Notes under the pieces: model-generated
The model's database searches: none
What the model was told of the DNA's origin: nothing
What the model saw: the letters and a program-made list of their open reading frames with translations, nothing else
Translations under genes and position numbers: made by a program
NCBI RefSeq assembly: GCF_030817495.1
Contig: NZ_JAUSZK010000001.1
Span: forward strand, 1,054,001 to 1,118,000
Source: Streptomyces sp. V3I7
Lineage (GTDB): Bacteria > Actinomycetota > Actinomycetes > Streptomycetales > Streptomycetaceae
DNA length: 64,000 nt
Direction: 5' to 3'
Shown: positions 44,166 through 56,029 of the stretch, in pieces
How positions within the stretch are numbered: the first letter of the stretch is position 1
How the letters are laid out: the number at the start of each line of letters is the position of its first letter

Positions 44166-44987
44166 GTGGTCAGCCAGGAGCAGCGGCGGCGTCAGCTCGC
44201 CCGGGAGAAGTACTTGCGGCAGCAGCAGCGGCGCACGTCCGCCCGGCGCAAGTCACGTATGCGGAACTCCGTGATCGCGTCGGTGCTCGGCGTGGTCGTC
44301 ATCGGCAGCGTCGCGCTGTACACGACCGGCGTGCTGAAGGGCAACGACGACAAGGCCAACGCCAGCGCCTCGGTCTCGCCCAGCCCCTCGGCCTCGAAGA
44401 AGGTGCCGGACCCTTGCGAGAAGCCCGCCAAGGGCGCGGTGAAGAAGCAGAGTTGGAAGAAGGAGCCGGCGGTCACGATCGACAAGTCGGCCGCGTACAC
44501 GATGAAGCTGGCCACCACGTGCGGTGACATCGGCATCGCGCTGAAGGCGTCGGCGGCGCCGCACACGGTGAACTCGTTCAACTTCCTTGCGGGCAAGGGG
44601 TTCTTCGACCACACCAAGTGCCACCGGCTCACCACCAACGGCATCTACGTGCTGCAGTGCGGCGATCCGACGGCCTCGGGCAGCGGCGGTCCCGGCTACA
44701 CGATCCCGGACGAGAACCTCAAGGACAAGAGCCTCAAGGGCAACGTGTATCCGGCGGGCACGGTCGCGATGGCGAACACCGGGCAGCCGCACAGCGGTGG
44801 CAGCCAGTTCTTCCTGGTGTACCAGGACAGCCAGTTGCCGCCCAGCTACGCGCCGTTCGGCACCATCGACGCCGCGGGCATGAAGGTGCTGAAGAAGATC
44901 GCCGCCGCGGGCGAGAACACCGGTGCCGGTGACGGCGCCCCGAACGCGACGGTAGTGATCGACAAGGCCACCGTCGCCAAATCCTGA
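44166..44987 (+). CDS. membrane-anchored cyclophilin-type peptidyl-prolyl isomerase
   Basis: 273 aa. A basic N-terminus (QEQRRRQLAREKYLRQQQ) and one transmembrane helix at about residues 35-55 (SVIASVLGVVVIGSVALYTT) put the catalytic part outside. The cyclophilin domain begins near residue 110. The active-site Arg lies in DHTKCHRLTTNGIYVLQCGD with the Gln kept, followed by GGPGYTIPDEN and GSQFFLVYQDSQL. A Ser/Lys-rich linker joins the two parts. The GTG start at 44166 follows GGAGAG. It assists folding of exported proteins; the target set is unknown. Confidence 0.92.
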   Translation: MVSQEQRRRQLAREKYLRQQQRRTSARRKSRMRNSVIASVLGVVVIGSVALYTTGVLKGNDDKANASASVSPSPSASKKVPDPCEKPAKGAVKKQSWKKEPAVTIDKSAAYTMKLATTCGDIGIALKASAAPHTVNSFNFLAGKGFFDHTKCHRLTTNGIYVLQCGDPTASGSGGPGYTIPDENLKDKSLKGNVYPAGTVAMANTGQPHSGGSQFFLVYQDSQLPPSYAPFGTIDAAGMKVLKKIAAAGENTGAGDGAPNATVVIDKATVAKS

Positions 44988-45151
44988 CCGGCGGCGCGAG
45001 ATCCTTGAGTTCAGGACGGCCAGCTGCGGAATTTCGGTCGCGCTGGATGCGGACAGGCCACCTGCCGGTCGCCTATGTTGGCCGTGACGAAACTGTGGAC
45101 GATGCCCGGGGGCCCCAGAGCACCTCGCAGGCATCATGTGGAGGAGGCGCT

Positions 45152-46381
45152 GTGAGCAGCGACCCGTGGGGCCGCGTCGACGAGACGGGGACCGTGTACG
45201 TGCGTACGGCCGACGGCGAGCAGGTCGTCGGATCCTGGCAGGCCGGCTCCCCAGAGGAGGCGCTGGCCTACTTCGAGCGCAAGTACGAGGGCCTGGTTGT
45301 CGAGATCGGCCTCCTCGAGAAGCGAGTACAGACCACCGACCTCTCGGCGAAGGATGCCCAGGCCGCCATCGACCACCTGCGCGAGCAGGTGGACGCGCAC
45401 CACGCGGTCGGCGACCTGGACGCCCTGCGGGGCCGGCTGGACAAGCTCGTGGAGCGTGTCGAGGCGCGCCGTGAGGAGCGCAAGGCGCAGCGCGCCAAGC
45501 AGTCCGACGAGGCCCGGCACGCCAAGGAGGCGCTGGTCGTCGAGGCGGAGGAGCTGGCGCAGTCCGACCAGTGGCGGGTGGCCGGTGAGCGGCTGCGGGC
45601 CCTGGTGGACATCTGGAAGGGGCTGCCGCGGCTGGACCGCAAGGCGGACGACGAGCTGTGGCACCGCTTCTCGCACGCCCGCTCGGCGTTCTCCAAGCGC
45701 CGCAAGGCGCACTTCGCCCAGCTCGACGCCCAGCGCGAGGAAGCGCGCCGGGCGAAGGAGCGGCTGGTCGCGGAGGCCGAGGCGCTGTCGGGGTCGACGG
45801 ACTGGGCTCCGACGGCGGCCCGCTACCGCGAGCTGATGGCGGAGTGGAAGGCCGCGGGCCGCGCCCAGCGCGAGCACGAGGACGATCTGTGGAACCGCTT
45901 CCGCGGCGCCCAGGACGTCTTCTTCGCCGCCCGCAGCTCGGTCTTCGCCGTCCGGGACGCCGAGCAGGCGGACAACCTGAAGCTGAAGGAGGAGCTGGCC
46001 GGCGAGGCCGAGAAGCTCCTGCCCATCACGGACCTCAAGGCCGCCCGGGCCGCCTTCCGCTCGATCAACGAGCGCTGGGAGGCCATCGGTCATGTGCCGC
46101 GCGACGCGCGTCCGAAGATCGAGGGCCGGATGCACGCGGTCGACCGTGCGATCCAGGAGGCCGAGGAGTCCGAATGGCGCCGGACCAACCCGGAGGCACG
46201 CGCGCGTGCCGCGGGTCTGACCGGTCAGCTCCAGGCCGCCGTGGACAAGCTGAAGGGCCAGATCGAGCAGGCGCGCGCCCAGGGCAACACCTCGCGCGCC
46301 GAGAAGCTCGAGCGGGAGCTGGAGGGCCGCCAGGCGCTTCTGGACCAGGCGCTGAAGGGTCTGCACGAGTTCGGCGGCTGA
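45152..46381 (+). CDS. DUF349 coiled-coil protein
   Basis: 409 aa. After an N-terminal strand-rich region (GRVDETGTVYVRTADGEQVV) come several DUF349 repeats, each with an RWxxxG-type or Trp-containing helix pair (RALVDIWKGLPRLDRKADDE, LMAEWKAAGRAQREHEDDL, INERWEAIGHVPRDARPK). Most of the protein is predicted to be long charged helices. The function of DUF349 proteins is unknown, although some are linked to stress or ribosomes. The GTG at 45152 follows GGAGGAGGCGC. It ends in a strong terminator facing relA. Confidence 0.9.
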   Translation: MSSDPWGRVDETGTVYVRTADGEQVVGSWQAGSPEEALAYFERKYEGLVVEIGLLEKRVQTTDLSAKDAQAAIDHLREQVDAHHAVGDLDALRGRLDKLVERVEARREERKAQRAKQSDEARHAKEALVVEAEELAQSDQWRVAGERLRALVDIWKGLPRLDRKADDELWHRFSHARSAFSKRRKAHFAQLDAQREEARRAKERLVAEAEALSGSTDWAPTAARYRELMAEWKAAGRAQREHEDDLWNRFRGAQDVFFAARSSVFAVRDAEQADNLKLKEELAGEAEKLLPITDLKAARAAFRSINERWEAIGHVPRDARPKIEGRMHAVDRAIQEAEESEWRRTNPEARARAAGLTGQLQAAVDKLKGQIEQARAQGNTSRAEKLERELEGRQALLDQALKGLHEFGG

Positions 46382-46399
46382 CGCCGTCGCATCCTCGCC

Positions 46400-46441
46400 C
46401 CTGGGCCCCGCCACTCGCTCGTCGGAGTGGCGGGGCCCAGG
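46400..46441 (+). terminator. terminator of the DUF349 gene
   Basis: A perfect 17-bp stem (CCTGGGCCCCGCCACTC and its complement) with loop GCTCGTCG, 18 bases after the DUF349 stop and also downstream of the convergent relA gene. Confidence 0.85.
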
Positions 46442-46465
46442 CGTGTGTGCGGGGCCGCGCCCCCG

Positions 46466-46493
46466 AGGGGCGCGGGGAACTGCGCGACCAGCC
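46466..46493. repeat. dispersed intergenic repeat, copy 2
   Basis: Reverse-complement partner of 4462-4489, 27 of 28 bases identical. It lies between the DUF349 and relA genes, just beyond the terminator. Confidence 0.7.
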
Positions 46494-46536
46494 ACGACCG
46501 ACCCGCAGCTGAAGAACCGCGCTGCCCAGCGGAACG

Positions 46537-49044
<2,508 letters not shown>

Positions 49045-49235
49045 GAGGACTCCTCGTGCGCGATCCGGGTCCCCCGATCAGGCTCCGGAGACCCCATGGT
49101 AACGACCCTCGGCCGCACTATCGCCTCCAGCCTGAAGTGAGGGCTGCCTACAGAGGAAACACGAGGGGCTGCCGGGAGATTCCGCAGAGGTCTCTGCCCC
49201 CTCGATTCCGGTCTACCCCCGCCGGCGCATACGCA

Positions 49236-49272
49236 TCGGCCGGGCCCCGCGAAAAGCGCGGGACCCGGCCGA
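49236..49272 (-). terminator. apt terminator
   Basis: A 16-bp stem (TCGGCCGGGCCCCGCG with its complement, one mismatch that is a G-U pair in the minus transcript) and an AAAAG loop, 14 bases after the apt stop codon. Confidence 0.75.
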
Positions 49273-49286
49273 GGGCGACGAGGTCG

Positions 49287-49826
49287 TCAGACCTGGAGGA
49301 GGGCCGCCAGGGGGGCGCCGGCCAGGGCCGGGGTGAGGCGGTCACGGCCGCCCAGGAAGCCGAGCTCCATGAGCACCGCGACACCGGCGACCTCCGCGCC
49401 CGCGCGGCGGATCAGCTGGAGGGAGGCCTCCGCGGTGCCGCCGGTGGCGAGCACGTCGTCGATGACGAGGACGCGGTCGCCCGCGCTGAGGTCCTCGGCG
49501 TGGACCTCGATCTCCGCCGAGCCGTACTCCAGGTCGTACGCCTGGCGGAGGGTGGCTCCGGGGAGCTTGCCCGCCTTGCGTACGGGGATGAAGCCGAGGC
49601 CCGCGCGGACGGCCACCGGGGCGCCGAGGATGAAGCCCCGGGCCTCCAGACCGACGATCTTCGTGGCGCCGGTGTCCGTGGCGATCTCGGCGAGCGCGTC
49701 GGTGAGGGCGGTGAACGCGGCCGGGTCGGCCAGGAGCGGGGTGATGTCCTTGAACATCACGCCCTGCTCCGGATAGTCGGCCACGTCCCGGATGCGGCTC
49801 AGCAGGAGTTCTCGGATGTCGGTCAT
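49287..49826 (-). CDS. apt: adenine phosphoribosyltransferase
   Basis: 179 aa; salvages adenine to AMP. The N-terminus reads ADYPEQGVMFKDITPLLADP, and the PRPP-binding motif is VLVIDDVLATGGTAEASLQL at residues 120-139. Both are family signatures. The ATG at 49826 overlaps the secF stop as ATGA, so it is the last gene of the secD-secF-apt run, ending in a hairpin. The order apt-relA is conserved; the two genes are 242 bases apart. Confidence 0.96.
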   Translation of the reverse strand: MTDIRELLLSRIRDVADYPEQGVMFKDITPLLADPAAFTALTDALAEIATDTGATKIVGLEARGFILGAPVAVRAGLGFIPVRKAGKLPGATLRQAYDLEYGSAEIEVHAEDLSAGDRVLVIDDVLATGGTAEASLQLIRRAGAEVAGVAVLMELGFLGGRDRLTPALAGAPLAALLQV

Positions 49827-50932
49827 CGGCCCTTCCCGGACGGACGGCCGCGTCCACGGGTGCGGGACGCGGGCTGGTTGCGCGGGCCTGCGACCGCGGT
49901 GGCGGAGTCGGCGTCGGCGTGACCGGTACCGGACGTCCCGTCGTCCGCGAACTCGCCCTCCGCCGCGGCCTGGGCCCGCTTGGCCAGGACGCGCTTCTTG
50001 AGGGCCTTCATCTGCGGCTCGCGCTCCTTGAGGTCGGCGACGAGCGGCGTGGCGATGAAGATGGAGGAGTACGCGCCGGCCGCGAGGCCGACGAACAGCG
50101 ACAGCGAGATGTCGTTCAGCGTACCGGCGCCGAGGAAGCCGCCGCCGATGAACAGCAGGCCGGCGACCGGCAGCAGCGCGACCACGGTGGTGTTGATCGA
50201 GCGGACCAGCGTGCCGTTGATCGACTGGTTGGCGATCTCGCCGTAGGTGAAGCGGGTCTGCTTGGTGATGTCCTTCGTCTGCTCCTTGAGGCTGTCGAAG
50301 ACGACGACCGTGTCGTAGAGCGAGTAACCGAGGATGGTCAGCAGACCGATGATCGTGCCCGGGGTGACCTCGAAGCCGACGAGGGCGTACACACCGGTGG
50401 TGATGGTGATGTCGTGGATCAGGGCGACGAGCGCCGCGAGGGCCATCCGCCACTCGAAGGCGATCGCCAGGTAGATCACGACCAGGACCATGAAGATGCC
50501 GAGGCCCAGCCAGGCCTTGTTGGCGACCTGCTCGCCCCAGCTCGGGCCGACCAGATCGGCGTTGATCTTCTCCGGGTCGAGGTTGAAGTCCTTGGCCAGG
50601 GAGTCCTTGATGTCGTCGGACTTCTGGGTGTCCAGGCCGGCGATCTGGATGCGCAGGCCGCCCGTGCCGAGCTCCTGCACGACCGCGTCATGGCCGGCGG
50701 CGCTCTCCGCGTACCGCTCGGCCTGCGTCACGGAGACGCTCGTCTTCGGGGTGGTGAAGACGGCGCCGCCCTGGAAGTCGATGCCCATGTTCAGGCCTCG
50801 CACCGCCAGGCCGACGATCGCCGTGATCGTGATCAGGATCGAGATGCCGTACCAGAGCTTGCGGTGGCCGACGAAGTCGTAGCTGATCTCGCCGCGGTGC
50901 AGTCGTGCGCCGATGCTGCCGAGTTTCGACAT
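49823..50932 (-). CDS. secF: protein export membrane protein SecF
   Basis: 369 aa, six-pass RND-type protein. The first transmembrane helix (WYGISILITITAIVGLAVRG) is followed by the periplasmic-type P1 domain (NMGIDFQGGAVFTTPKTSVS), the SecF signature VIYLAIAFEWRMALAALVAL, and a GFEVTPGTIIGLLTILGYSL segment. The C-terminal tail is basic (SRTRGRGRPSGKGR). With SecD it uses proton motive force to help translocation. It starts 3 bases after the secD stop and overlaps apt by 4 bases. Confidence 0.96.
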   Translation of the reverse strand: MSKLGSIGARLHRGEISYDFVGHRKLWYGISILITITAIVGLAVRGLNMGIDFQGGAVFTTPKTSVSVTQAERYAESAAGHDAVVQELGTGGLRIQIAGLDTQKSDDIKDSLAKDFNLDPEKINADLVGPSWGEQVANKAWLGLGIFMVLVVIYLAIAFEWRMALAALVALIHDITITTGVYALVGFEVTPGTIIGLLTILGYSLYDTVVVFDSLKEQTKDITKQTRFTYGEIANQSINGTLVRSINTTVVALLPVAGLLFIGGGFLGAGTLNDISLSLFVGLAAGAYSSIFIATPLVADLKEREPQMKALKKRVLAKRAQAAAEGEFADDGTSGTGHADADSATAVAGPRNQPASRTRGRGRPSGKGR

Positions 50933-50935
50933 CGC

Positions 50936-52714
50936 TCAGGCCTCCTTCGTCTGGGCGGAGCCGGACGCGGGACCGGCGGGACGGCGGGTGCGGCGCAGCG
51001 GCGGCTTGGCACCCAGGCTCTTCGGGTCCAGGCCGGACCACTTGTGGCCCTGTCCGAAGAACGGGCGGCGGGCGAGGATCGTCATCAGCGGCTTGGTGAA
51101 GAGGAAGACGACGACCACGTCGAGCACGGTGGTCAGACCCAGCGTGAACGCGAAGCCCTGGACCTTGCCGACGGTGACGATGAAGAGCACGGCGGCGGCG
51201 AGGAAGGACACGAAGTCGGAGACCAGGATGGTGCGCCGGGCACGCGGCCACGCCCGCTCGACCGAGGGACGCAGGGAGCGGCCCTCACGGATCTCGTCCC
51301 GGATGCGTTCGAAGAACACGATGAACGAGTCCGCTGTGATACCGATCGCGACGATCGCACCGCAGACGGCCGGCAGGTTCAGCGCGAAGCCGATCGCCGG
51401 GCCGAGCAGCGACATGATCACATAGGTCAGCATCGCGGAGACCAGCAGCGAGGCGATCGCGACGAGCGAGAGACCGCGGTAGTAGAAGACCAGGTAGAGC
51501 ACGACCAGAGCGAGGCCGATCGCGCCGGCCAGCAGACCGGCGTGCAGCTGCTCGCCACCGAGGGCGGCGGTCACCGTGGTGACGGTGTCCTCCGTGAACG
51601 TCAGCGGCAGCGCACCGTACGACAGCATGTTGGCGAGGCTCTGCGCCTCCTCCTGCGTGAAGCGGCCGGAGATCTCCGCCTGGCCGCCGGTGATGGACTG
51701 GCTGACGTACGGGCTGGAGACGACCTCGCCGTCGAGGACGATGCCGAACTCGTTCTGCGGCTGCTGCTTCGTGGCGAGCTGGGCGGTGATGTCGGCGAAC
51801 TTCTTGGCACCGGTGCTGGTGAAGTTCATCTGGACCTGCCAGCCGGAGGCGCCCTGGGTGTCGAAGACCGCCCGGGCCGTCTTCACCTCGGTGCCGTCGA
51901 CGGCGGCGGGGCCGAGCACGTACTTGTACCAGGCCTTGTCGATCTGGCCGCAGGCCACGGTCGACTCACCGGGCTTGGCGGTCTTGCCGGCGGTGGCGCG
52001 GTCGGAGGGCTTGGTGCAGTCCAGGGCGGTGTACTGGGCCTGGAGCTTGGCGGCCGCGGCGTCGAGACCGTTGGTCGCGGGCGCGGAAGGGCTGGGCGTG
52101 GTGCCCTTGGCCGGGGCGCTCGGGGACGCGGGCGCGGACGGCTTGGTGTCGGCCTTCAGCCCGTCGGTGACGGCGCGGCCCTGGGAGGCGGCGGTGGCCG
52201 TCGGCTGCGTGGCGGAGGGCGTCTTGCCCTTGCCGGACGCGGCCGGGCTCGGCGTGCTGCCGGAGCCGGGGCTGGAGGACGCGCTCGGCGACGGCTTGGT
52301 GCCGGCCGGGACGCTGGGCTCGGCCGCCAGGACCGGGCGGAAGTAGAGCTTCGCGGTGGTGCCGACCTGCTCGCGGGCCTCCTTGGAGTTGGTGCCCTTG
52401 GGGATGTTGACGATGATGTTGTCGTTCCCCTGGGTCTGCACCTCCGCCTCGGAGACGCCGAGACCGTTGACACGGCGGTTCATGATCTCGACCGCGGTGT
52501 CCATGTTGGCCTTGTTGATCGCGGACCCTTGGTCGGCCTTCGCCTTGAGCGTGATGCTCGTGCCGCCGGCAAGGTCGATGCCGAGACGCGGAGTGGTGTG
52601 CCCGGAGGCGAACATGCCGCCGGTGAGCGCCACGATGGCGATCAGGATGAGGGCCAGCGAGCGTCCTGGCTTGCTCTGAGCGCTCGCGCTCCGGCCCTTC
52701 TTAGGTGCTGCCAC
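50936..52714 (-). CDS. secD: protein export membrane protein SecD
   Basis: 592 aa. It has an N-terminal transmembrane helix (SLALILIAIVALTGGMFASG) and the RLGIDLAGGTSITL motif. The extracytoplasmic domain contains a long Ser/Pro/Ala/Thr/Lys insertion at about residues 139-230 (PSPSASSSPGSGSTPSPAAS and similar) that is not in E. coli SecD. Five more transmembrane helices follow, with GITADSFIVFFERIRDEIRE and VSDFVSFLAAAVLF. The start is a GTG at 52714 (VAAPKKGRSASA); the open frame to 52843 has no support. yajC is 141 bases upstream, separated by a strong hairpin. Confidence 0.95.
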   Translation of the reverse strand: MAAPKKGRSASAQSKPGRSLALILIAIVALTGGMFASGHTTPRLGIDLAGGTSITLKAKADQGSAINKANMDTAVEIMNRRVNGLGVSEAEVQTQGNDNIIVNIPKGTNSKEAREQVGTTAKLYFRPVLAAEPSVPAGTKPSPSASSSPGSGSTPSPAASGKGKTPSATQPTATAASQGRAVTDGLKADTKPSAPASPSAPAKGTTPSPSAPATNGLDAAAAKLQAQYTALDCTKPSDRATAGKTAKPGESTVACGQIDKAWYKYVLGPAAVDGTEVKTARAVFDTQGASGWQVQMNFTSTGAKKFADITAQLATKQQPQNEFGIVLDGEVVSSPYVSQSITGGQAEISGRFTQEEAQSLANMLSYGALPLTFTEDTVTTVTAALGGEQLHAGLLAGAIGLALVVLYLVFYYRGLSLVAIASLLVSAMLTYVIMSLLGPAIGFALNLPAVCGAIVAIGITADSFIVFFERIRDEIREGRSLRPSVERAWPRARRTILVSDFVSFLAAAVLFIVTVGKVQGFAFTLGLTTVLDVVVVFLFTKPLMTILARRPFFGQGHKWSGLDPKSLGAKPPLRRTRRPAGPASGSAQTKEA

Positions 52715-52802
52715 CTTCTCGTACTCCCTCTCGGGCCGCCTCGCGCCGGGTCGGCGCGGTCGGCCATGACATGGTGTCGGGATCCCGCACGGGAAAGACG
52801 CG

Positions 52803-52851
52803 GTCCCGGGGTGCCTGGGCGCGATCGGATCGCGCCCGCGCACCCCGGGAC
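52803..52851 (-). terminator. large hairpin between yajC and secD
   Basis: A 12-bp outer stem (GTCCCGGGGTGC with its complement), a 2x2 internal loop, and an inner stem of at least 6 bp closed by a short loop. It lies 4 bases after the yajC stop codon. Confidence 0.75.
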
Positions 52852-52855
52852 GTGA

Positions 52856-53398
52856 CTACTTCGCGTCGGACTCGCCGTCGGTCTTCTTCGGCTCGGCGTC
52901 CGTCGTGGCCTCGGCCTTCTTCGGCTCCTCGTCGGCCTTCGCGGCGACCGGCTCGGCCTCGGCCTTCTCGGCCTTCTCAGCCTTCTCGTCCTGCTCGTCC
53001 TTCTTGCCGAAGTCGACGGGCTTGTCGGCGGCGGCAGCGTCGGCGGCCTCGTCGGTCTCGGTGAGGGAGGAGGCGTCGTCCGGGACGACGGAGGCGTCGG
53101 ACTTCAGGTCGTGCTCGATGCCGTGGACGATGCGGTTGTACTCGTCGTCGGTGAGCACGGCGCCGATCGCGTTCTTGGCGAAGAGGAGATCGACGCCCGG
53201 GCCGGCGTCCAGGAGGACGGTGTCGTCGCTGACCTCCTTGACCGTGGCGTACATACCCCCGATCGTGCGGACGCCGGAGCCGGGCTGCATCTCGTTCCGC
53301 ATCGCGGCGGCCTGGTTCTGCTTCTTCTTGGCCGAGCGCGTCATCAGGAACATGGCCGCGATGAGCACAATGAACGGGAGAAGGGTCAAGGTATTCAC
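52856..53398 (-). CDS. yajC: preprotein translocase subunit YajC
   Basis: 180 aa. One transmembrane helix opens the protein (TLLPFIVLIAAMFLMTRSAK, residues 5-24), followed by the conserved KKKQNQAAAMRNEMQPGSGV and VRTIGGMYATVKEVSDD domain. After about residue 105 there is a long acidic tail rich in Lys/Glu/Ala/Asp (EKAEKAEKAEAEPVAAK) that is much longer than in E. coli. It binds SecDF. The GTG at 53398 (VNTLTLLPF) starts the helix; the frame open to 53530 adds unlike sequence. Confidence 0.94.
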   Translation of the reverse strand: MNTLTLLPFIVLIAAMFLMTRSAKKKQNQAAAMRNEMQPGSGVRTIGGMYATVKEVSDDTVLLDAGPGVDLLFAKNAIGAVLTDDEYNRIVHGIEHDLKSDASVVPDDASSLTETDEAADAAAADKPVDFGKKDEQDEKAEKAEKAEAEPVAAKADEEPKKAEATTDAEPKKTDGESDAK

Positions 53399-53579
53399 GG
53401 GACGGGGTTTCCTTCGCGCGACCGCGGCGGACAGCGGCCTGGGGGATGGGGTGTGGTGTCTGGCGCCGCCCGCAAGGGCGGCATCGGCGGAGTCTAGGCG
53501 AGTCCGCGTGCAGGGAACAACGCTCAGCATGGCACCTGGGTTCCTGGCCCGGCCAATGCCCTCGCCGATCCCGCCGCCG

Positions 53580-54650
53580 TCACGTTCCGAACAGGTCCTG
53601 TTGTCCGTTTCCTACGGGTCCCGAACCGGGCGGGGTCAGGCCGAGGTGGGCCCAGGCGGCGGGGGTGGCCACGCGTCCGCGCGGGGTACGGGCGAGCAGT
53701 CCCTCCCGCACCAGGAAGGGCTCGGCGACCTCCTCGACGGTCTCGCGCTCCTCCCCCACCGCGACGGCGAGGGTGGACAGGCCGACGGGGCCGCCGCCGA
53801 ACAGCTTGAGCAGGGCCTGAAGGACGGCGCGGTCGAGCCGGTCGAGGCCGCGCGGGTCGACCTCGTAGACCTGCAGGGCGGCCGCGGCGATGTCCTGGGT
53901 GATGAACCCGTCGGCCTTGACCTGCGCGTAGTCCCGCACCCGGCGCAGCAGGCGGTTGGCGATACGGGGCGTGCCGCGGGAGCGGCCGGCGATCTCGGCG
54001 GCGCCGCTCGGCTCGATCTCGACGTCGAGCAGCGTGGCCGAGCGGTGCACGACGCGCTCCAGCTCGGTGGGCTCGTAGAACTCCATGTGCGCGGTGAAGC
54101 CGAAGCGGTCGCGCAGCGGGGGCGGCAGCAGGCCCGCGCGCGTGGTGGCGCCGACCAGGGTGAACGGCGGGAGCTCCAGCGGGATGGCGGTGGCGCCGGG
54201 GCCCTTGCCGACGATGACGTCGACCCGGAAGTCCTCCATCGCCATGTAGAGCATCTCCTCGGCGGGCCGCGACATGCGGTGGATCTCGTCGAGGAAGAGG
54301 ACCTCGCCCTCCTGGAGGGAGGAGAGGATCGCGGCGAGGTCGCCGGCGTGCTGGATGGCGGGGCCGGAGGTGATGCGGATGGGGGCGCCCATCTCGGCCG
54401 CGATGATCATCGAGAGGGTGGTCTTGCCGAGGCCGGGGGCGCCGGAGAGCAGCACGTGGTCGGCGGTGGCGCCACGCGCGCGTGCGGCGCGCAGGACGAG
54501 GTCGAGCTGCTCGCGGACCTTCTCCTGGCCGATGAACTCACCGAGGTCCTTGGGGCGCAGGGCGGCCTCGACGGCCTGGTCCTCCCCGTCGGCGACCGAG
54601 TCCACCAGCCGCTCGGGCGAGGCGCTGTCGGTCGTGTCATCCCAGTTCAC
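53580..54650 (-). CDS. ruvB: Holliday junction branch-migration ATPase RuvB
   Basis: 356 aa AAA+ motor. Walker A is [20 protein letters not shown] (residues 68-87) and Walker B is [10 protein letters not shown]. The sensor 1 region is [20 protein letters not shown] and the arginine finger lies in the [20 protein letters not shown] region. The C-terminal winged helix is present. The start is GTG at 54650, 28 bases downstream of ruvA. It drives branch migration with RuvA. Confidence 0.97.
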   Translation of the reverse strand: MNWDDTTDSASPERLVDSVADGEDQAVEAALRPKDLGEFIGQEKVREQLDLVLRAARARGATADHVLLSGAPGLGKTTLSMIIAAEMGAPIRITSGPAIQHAGDLAAILSSLQEGEVLFLDEIHRMSRPAEEMLYMAMEDFRVDVIVGKGPGATAIPLELPPFTLVGATTRAGLLPPPLRDRFGFTAHMEFYEPTELERVVHRSATLLDVEIEPSGAAEIAGRSRGTPRIANRLLRRVRDYAQVKADGFITQDIAAAALQVYEVDPRGLDRLDRAVLQALLKLFGGGPVGLSTLAVAVGEERETVEEVAEPFLVREGLLARTPRGRVATPAAWAHLGLTPPGSGPVGNGQQDLFGT

Positions 54651-54678
54651 TGAGGTCTCCTAGCTGGGGCGCAGGTGG

Positions 54679-55284
54679 TCAGCGGGCGCGGTTCAGGGTC
54701 TGCAGGGCCGCCTTCAGCAGCTGGCCCACCTGGGGCGCGCCCCCGGCTGCCTCGGCCTGCGGGGTCACGGCGGTGACGGCCTCGTCGGCCTCGCGCGTGG
54801 CGTACCCGAGACCGATCAGTGCCCCGTGCAGCTGATCGCGCCAGCCGGCGGTGACCGGTGCGCTGGCCGCCGGGGCGCCGAGGGGTGCGCCGAGCCGGTC
54901 CTTGAGCTCCAGCAGCAGCTTCTGGGCGCCCTTCTTGCCGATGCCCGGTACGGCGGTGAGGGCCTTCTCGTCACCGCTCGCGACGGCCCGGCGCAGGGCG
55001 TCCGGCGTGTGCACGGCGAGCATCGCCTGCGCCAGGCGCGGGCCGACGCCGCTGGCGGTCTGCAGCAGCACGAAGACCTGGCGCTCGTCGTCGTCCGCGA
55101 AGCCGTACAGGGTCAGCGAGTCCTCCCGTACGACGAGGGAGGTGGCGAGCTTGGCCTGCTGGCCGACGCGGAGCGTGGAGAGCGTGTTCGGGGTGCACTG
55201 CACGGCCATGCCGACCCCGCCCACCTCGATGACCGCGGTGTCGGGGGCGAGTGCGGCGACCGTGCCGCTCACGAAGGCGATCAT
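54679..55284 (-). CDS. ruvA: Holliday junction DNA-binding protein RuvA
   Basis: 201 aa. It has an OB-like domain I ([20 protein letters not shown]), tandem HhH motifs ([20 protein letters not shown] and [20 protein letters not shown]), and a flexible linker leading to a C-terminal domain III that contacts RuvB. The ATG at 55284 overlaps the ruvC stop codon as ATGA. The open frame to 55788 lies within ruvC and is not used. Confidence 0.96.
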   Translation of the reverse strand: MIAFVSGTVAALAPDTAVIEVGGVGMAVQCTPNTLSTLRVGQQAKLATSLVVREDSLTLYGFADDDERQVFVLLQTASGVGPRLAQAMLAVHTPDALRRAVASGDEKALTAVPGIGKKGAQKLLLELKDRLGAPLGAPAASAPVTAGWRDQLHGALIGLGYATREADEAVTAVTPQAEAAGGAPQVGQLLKAALQTLNRAR

Positions 55285-55823
55285 GCCGTACGGCCTTTCG
55301 TTGCGTTTGCCGCTGCGTGCAGGGCGGCGGCCTGCTGGAGACGGTTCTGCGCGGGGGCGCGCCAGATGTGGCAGATGGCGAGCGCGAGGGCGTCGGCGGC
55401 GTCGGCGGGCTTGGGCGGGGCGGCCAGCCGGAGGAGCCGGGTGACCATGGCGCCGACCTGCGCCTTGTCGGCCCGGCCGCTGCCGGTGACGGCGGCCTTG
55501 ACCTCGCTGGGAGTGTGCAGGGCGACGGGGATGCCACGCCGGGCGGCGCAGAGCATGGCGACCGCGCTGGCCTGGGCGGTGCCCATGACCGTACGGACGT
55601 TGTGCTGGCTGAAGACGCGCTCGACGGCGACGAACTGCGGCCGGTGCTCGTCCAGCCACTGCTCGATGCCCTGCTCGACGGCGAGCAGCCGGAGGCTCAG
55701 TTCCGCGTCGGGCGGTGTGCGGACGACTCCGACGCCGACCATGGTCAGCGGCCGTCCCGCGACCCCCTCGACCACGCCGACACCGCACCGGGTCAGTCCC
55801 GGGTCCACCCCCAGTACGCGCAC
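55281..55823 (-). CDS. ruvC: Holliday junction resolvase RuvC
   Basis: 180 aa endonuclease with the RNase H fold. The first acidic residue is in [20 protein letters not shown] (residues 2-21), the second in [12 protein letters not shown], and the last pair in [16 protein letters not shown] choose the GTG at 55823, because the GGAGG at the proper distance fits it; the ATG at 55832 has only one base between it and the Shine-Dalgarno. The open frame to 56765 is inside yebC. ruvC-ruvA-ruvB are a coupled set. Confidence 0.95.
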   Translation of the reverse strand: MRVLGVDPGLTRCGVGVVEGVAGRPLTMVGVGVVRTPPDAELSLRLLAVEQGIEQWLDEHRPQFVAVERVFSQHNVRTVMGTAQASAVAMLCAARRGIPVALHTPSEVKAAVTGSGRADKAQVGAMVTRLLRLAAPPKPADAADALALAICHIWRAPAQNRLQQAAALHAAANATKGRTA

Positions 55824-55969
55824 CGTACCCATCCCTCCTTTGCGGCTAATCCGCCGCCGCTCTCGCGGACCTGGCTGAACACCGTCGGGGTCCTCAATTG
55901 TTGGTTCCGGCCCGTGGACGGTGATCTTTGACTGCCGCCACGCTAGACGGTGCCACTGACAACGGCCGC

Positions 55970-56002
55970 GGGCCGGTGGGACACAACGTGTCCCACCGGC
56001 CC
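55970..56002 (-). terminator. yebC terminator
   Basis: A perfect 15-bp stem (GGGCCGGTGGGACAC and its complement) closed by AAC, 27 bases after the yebC stop codon. It separates yebC from the ruv genes. Confidence 0.85.
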
Positions 56003-56029
56003 GTCGAAGTCGCGCAGCTCGCGGCAGCG

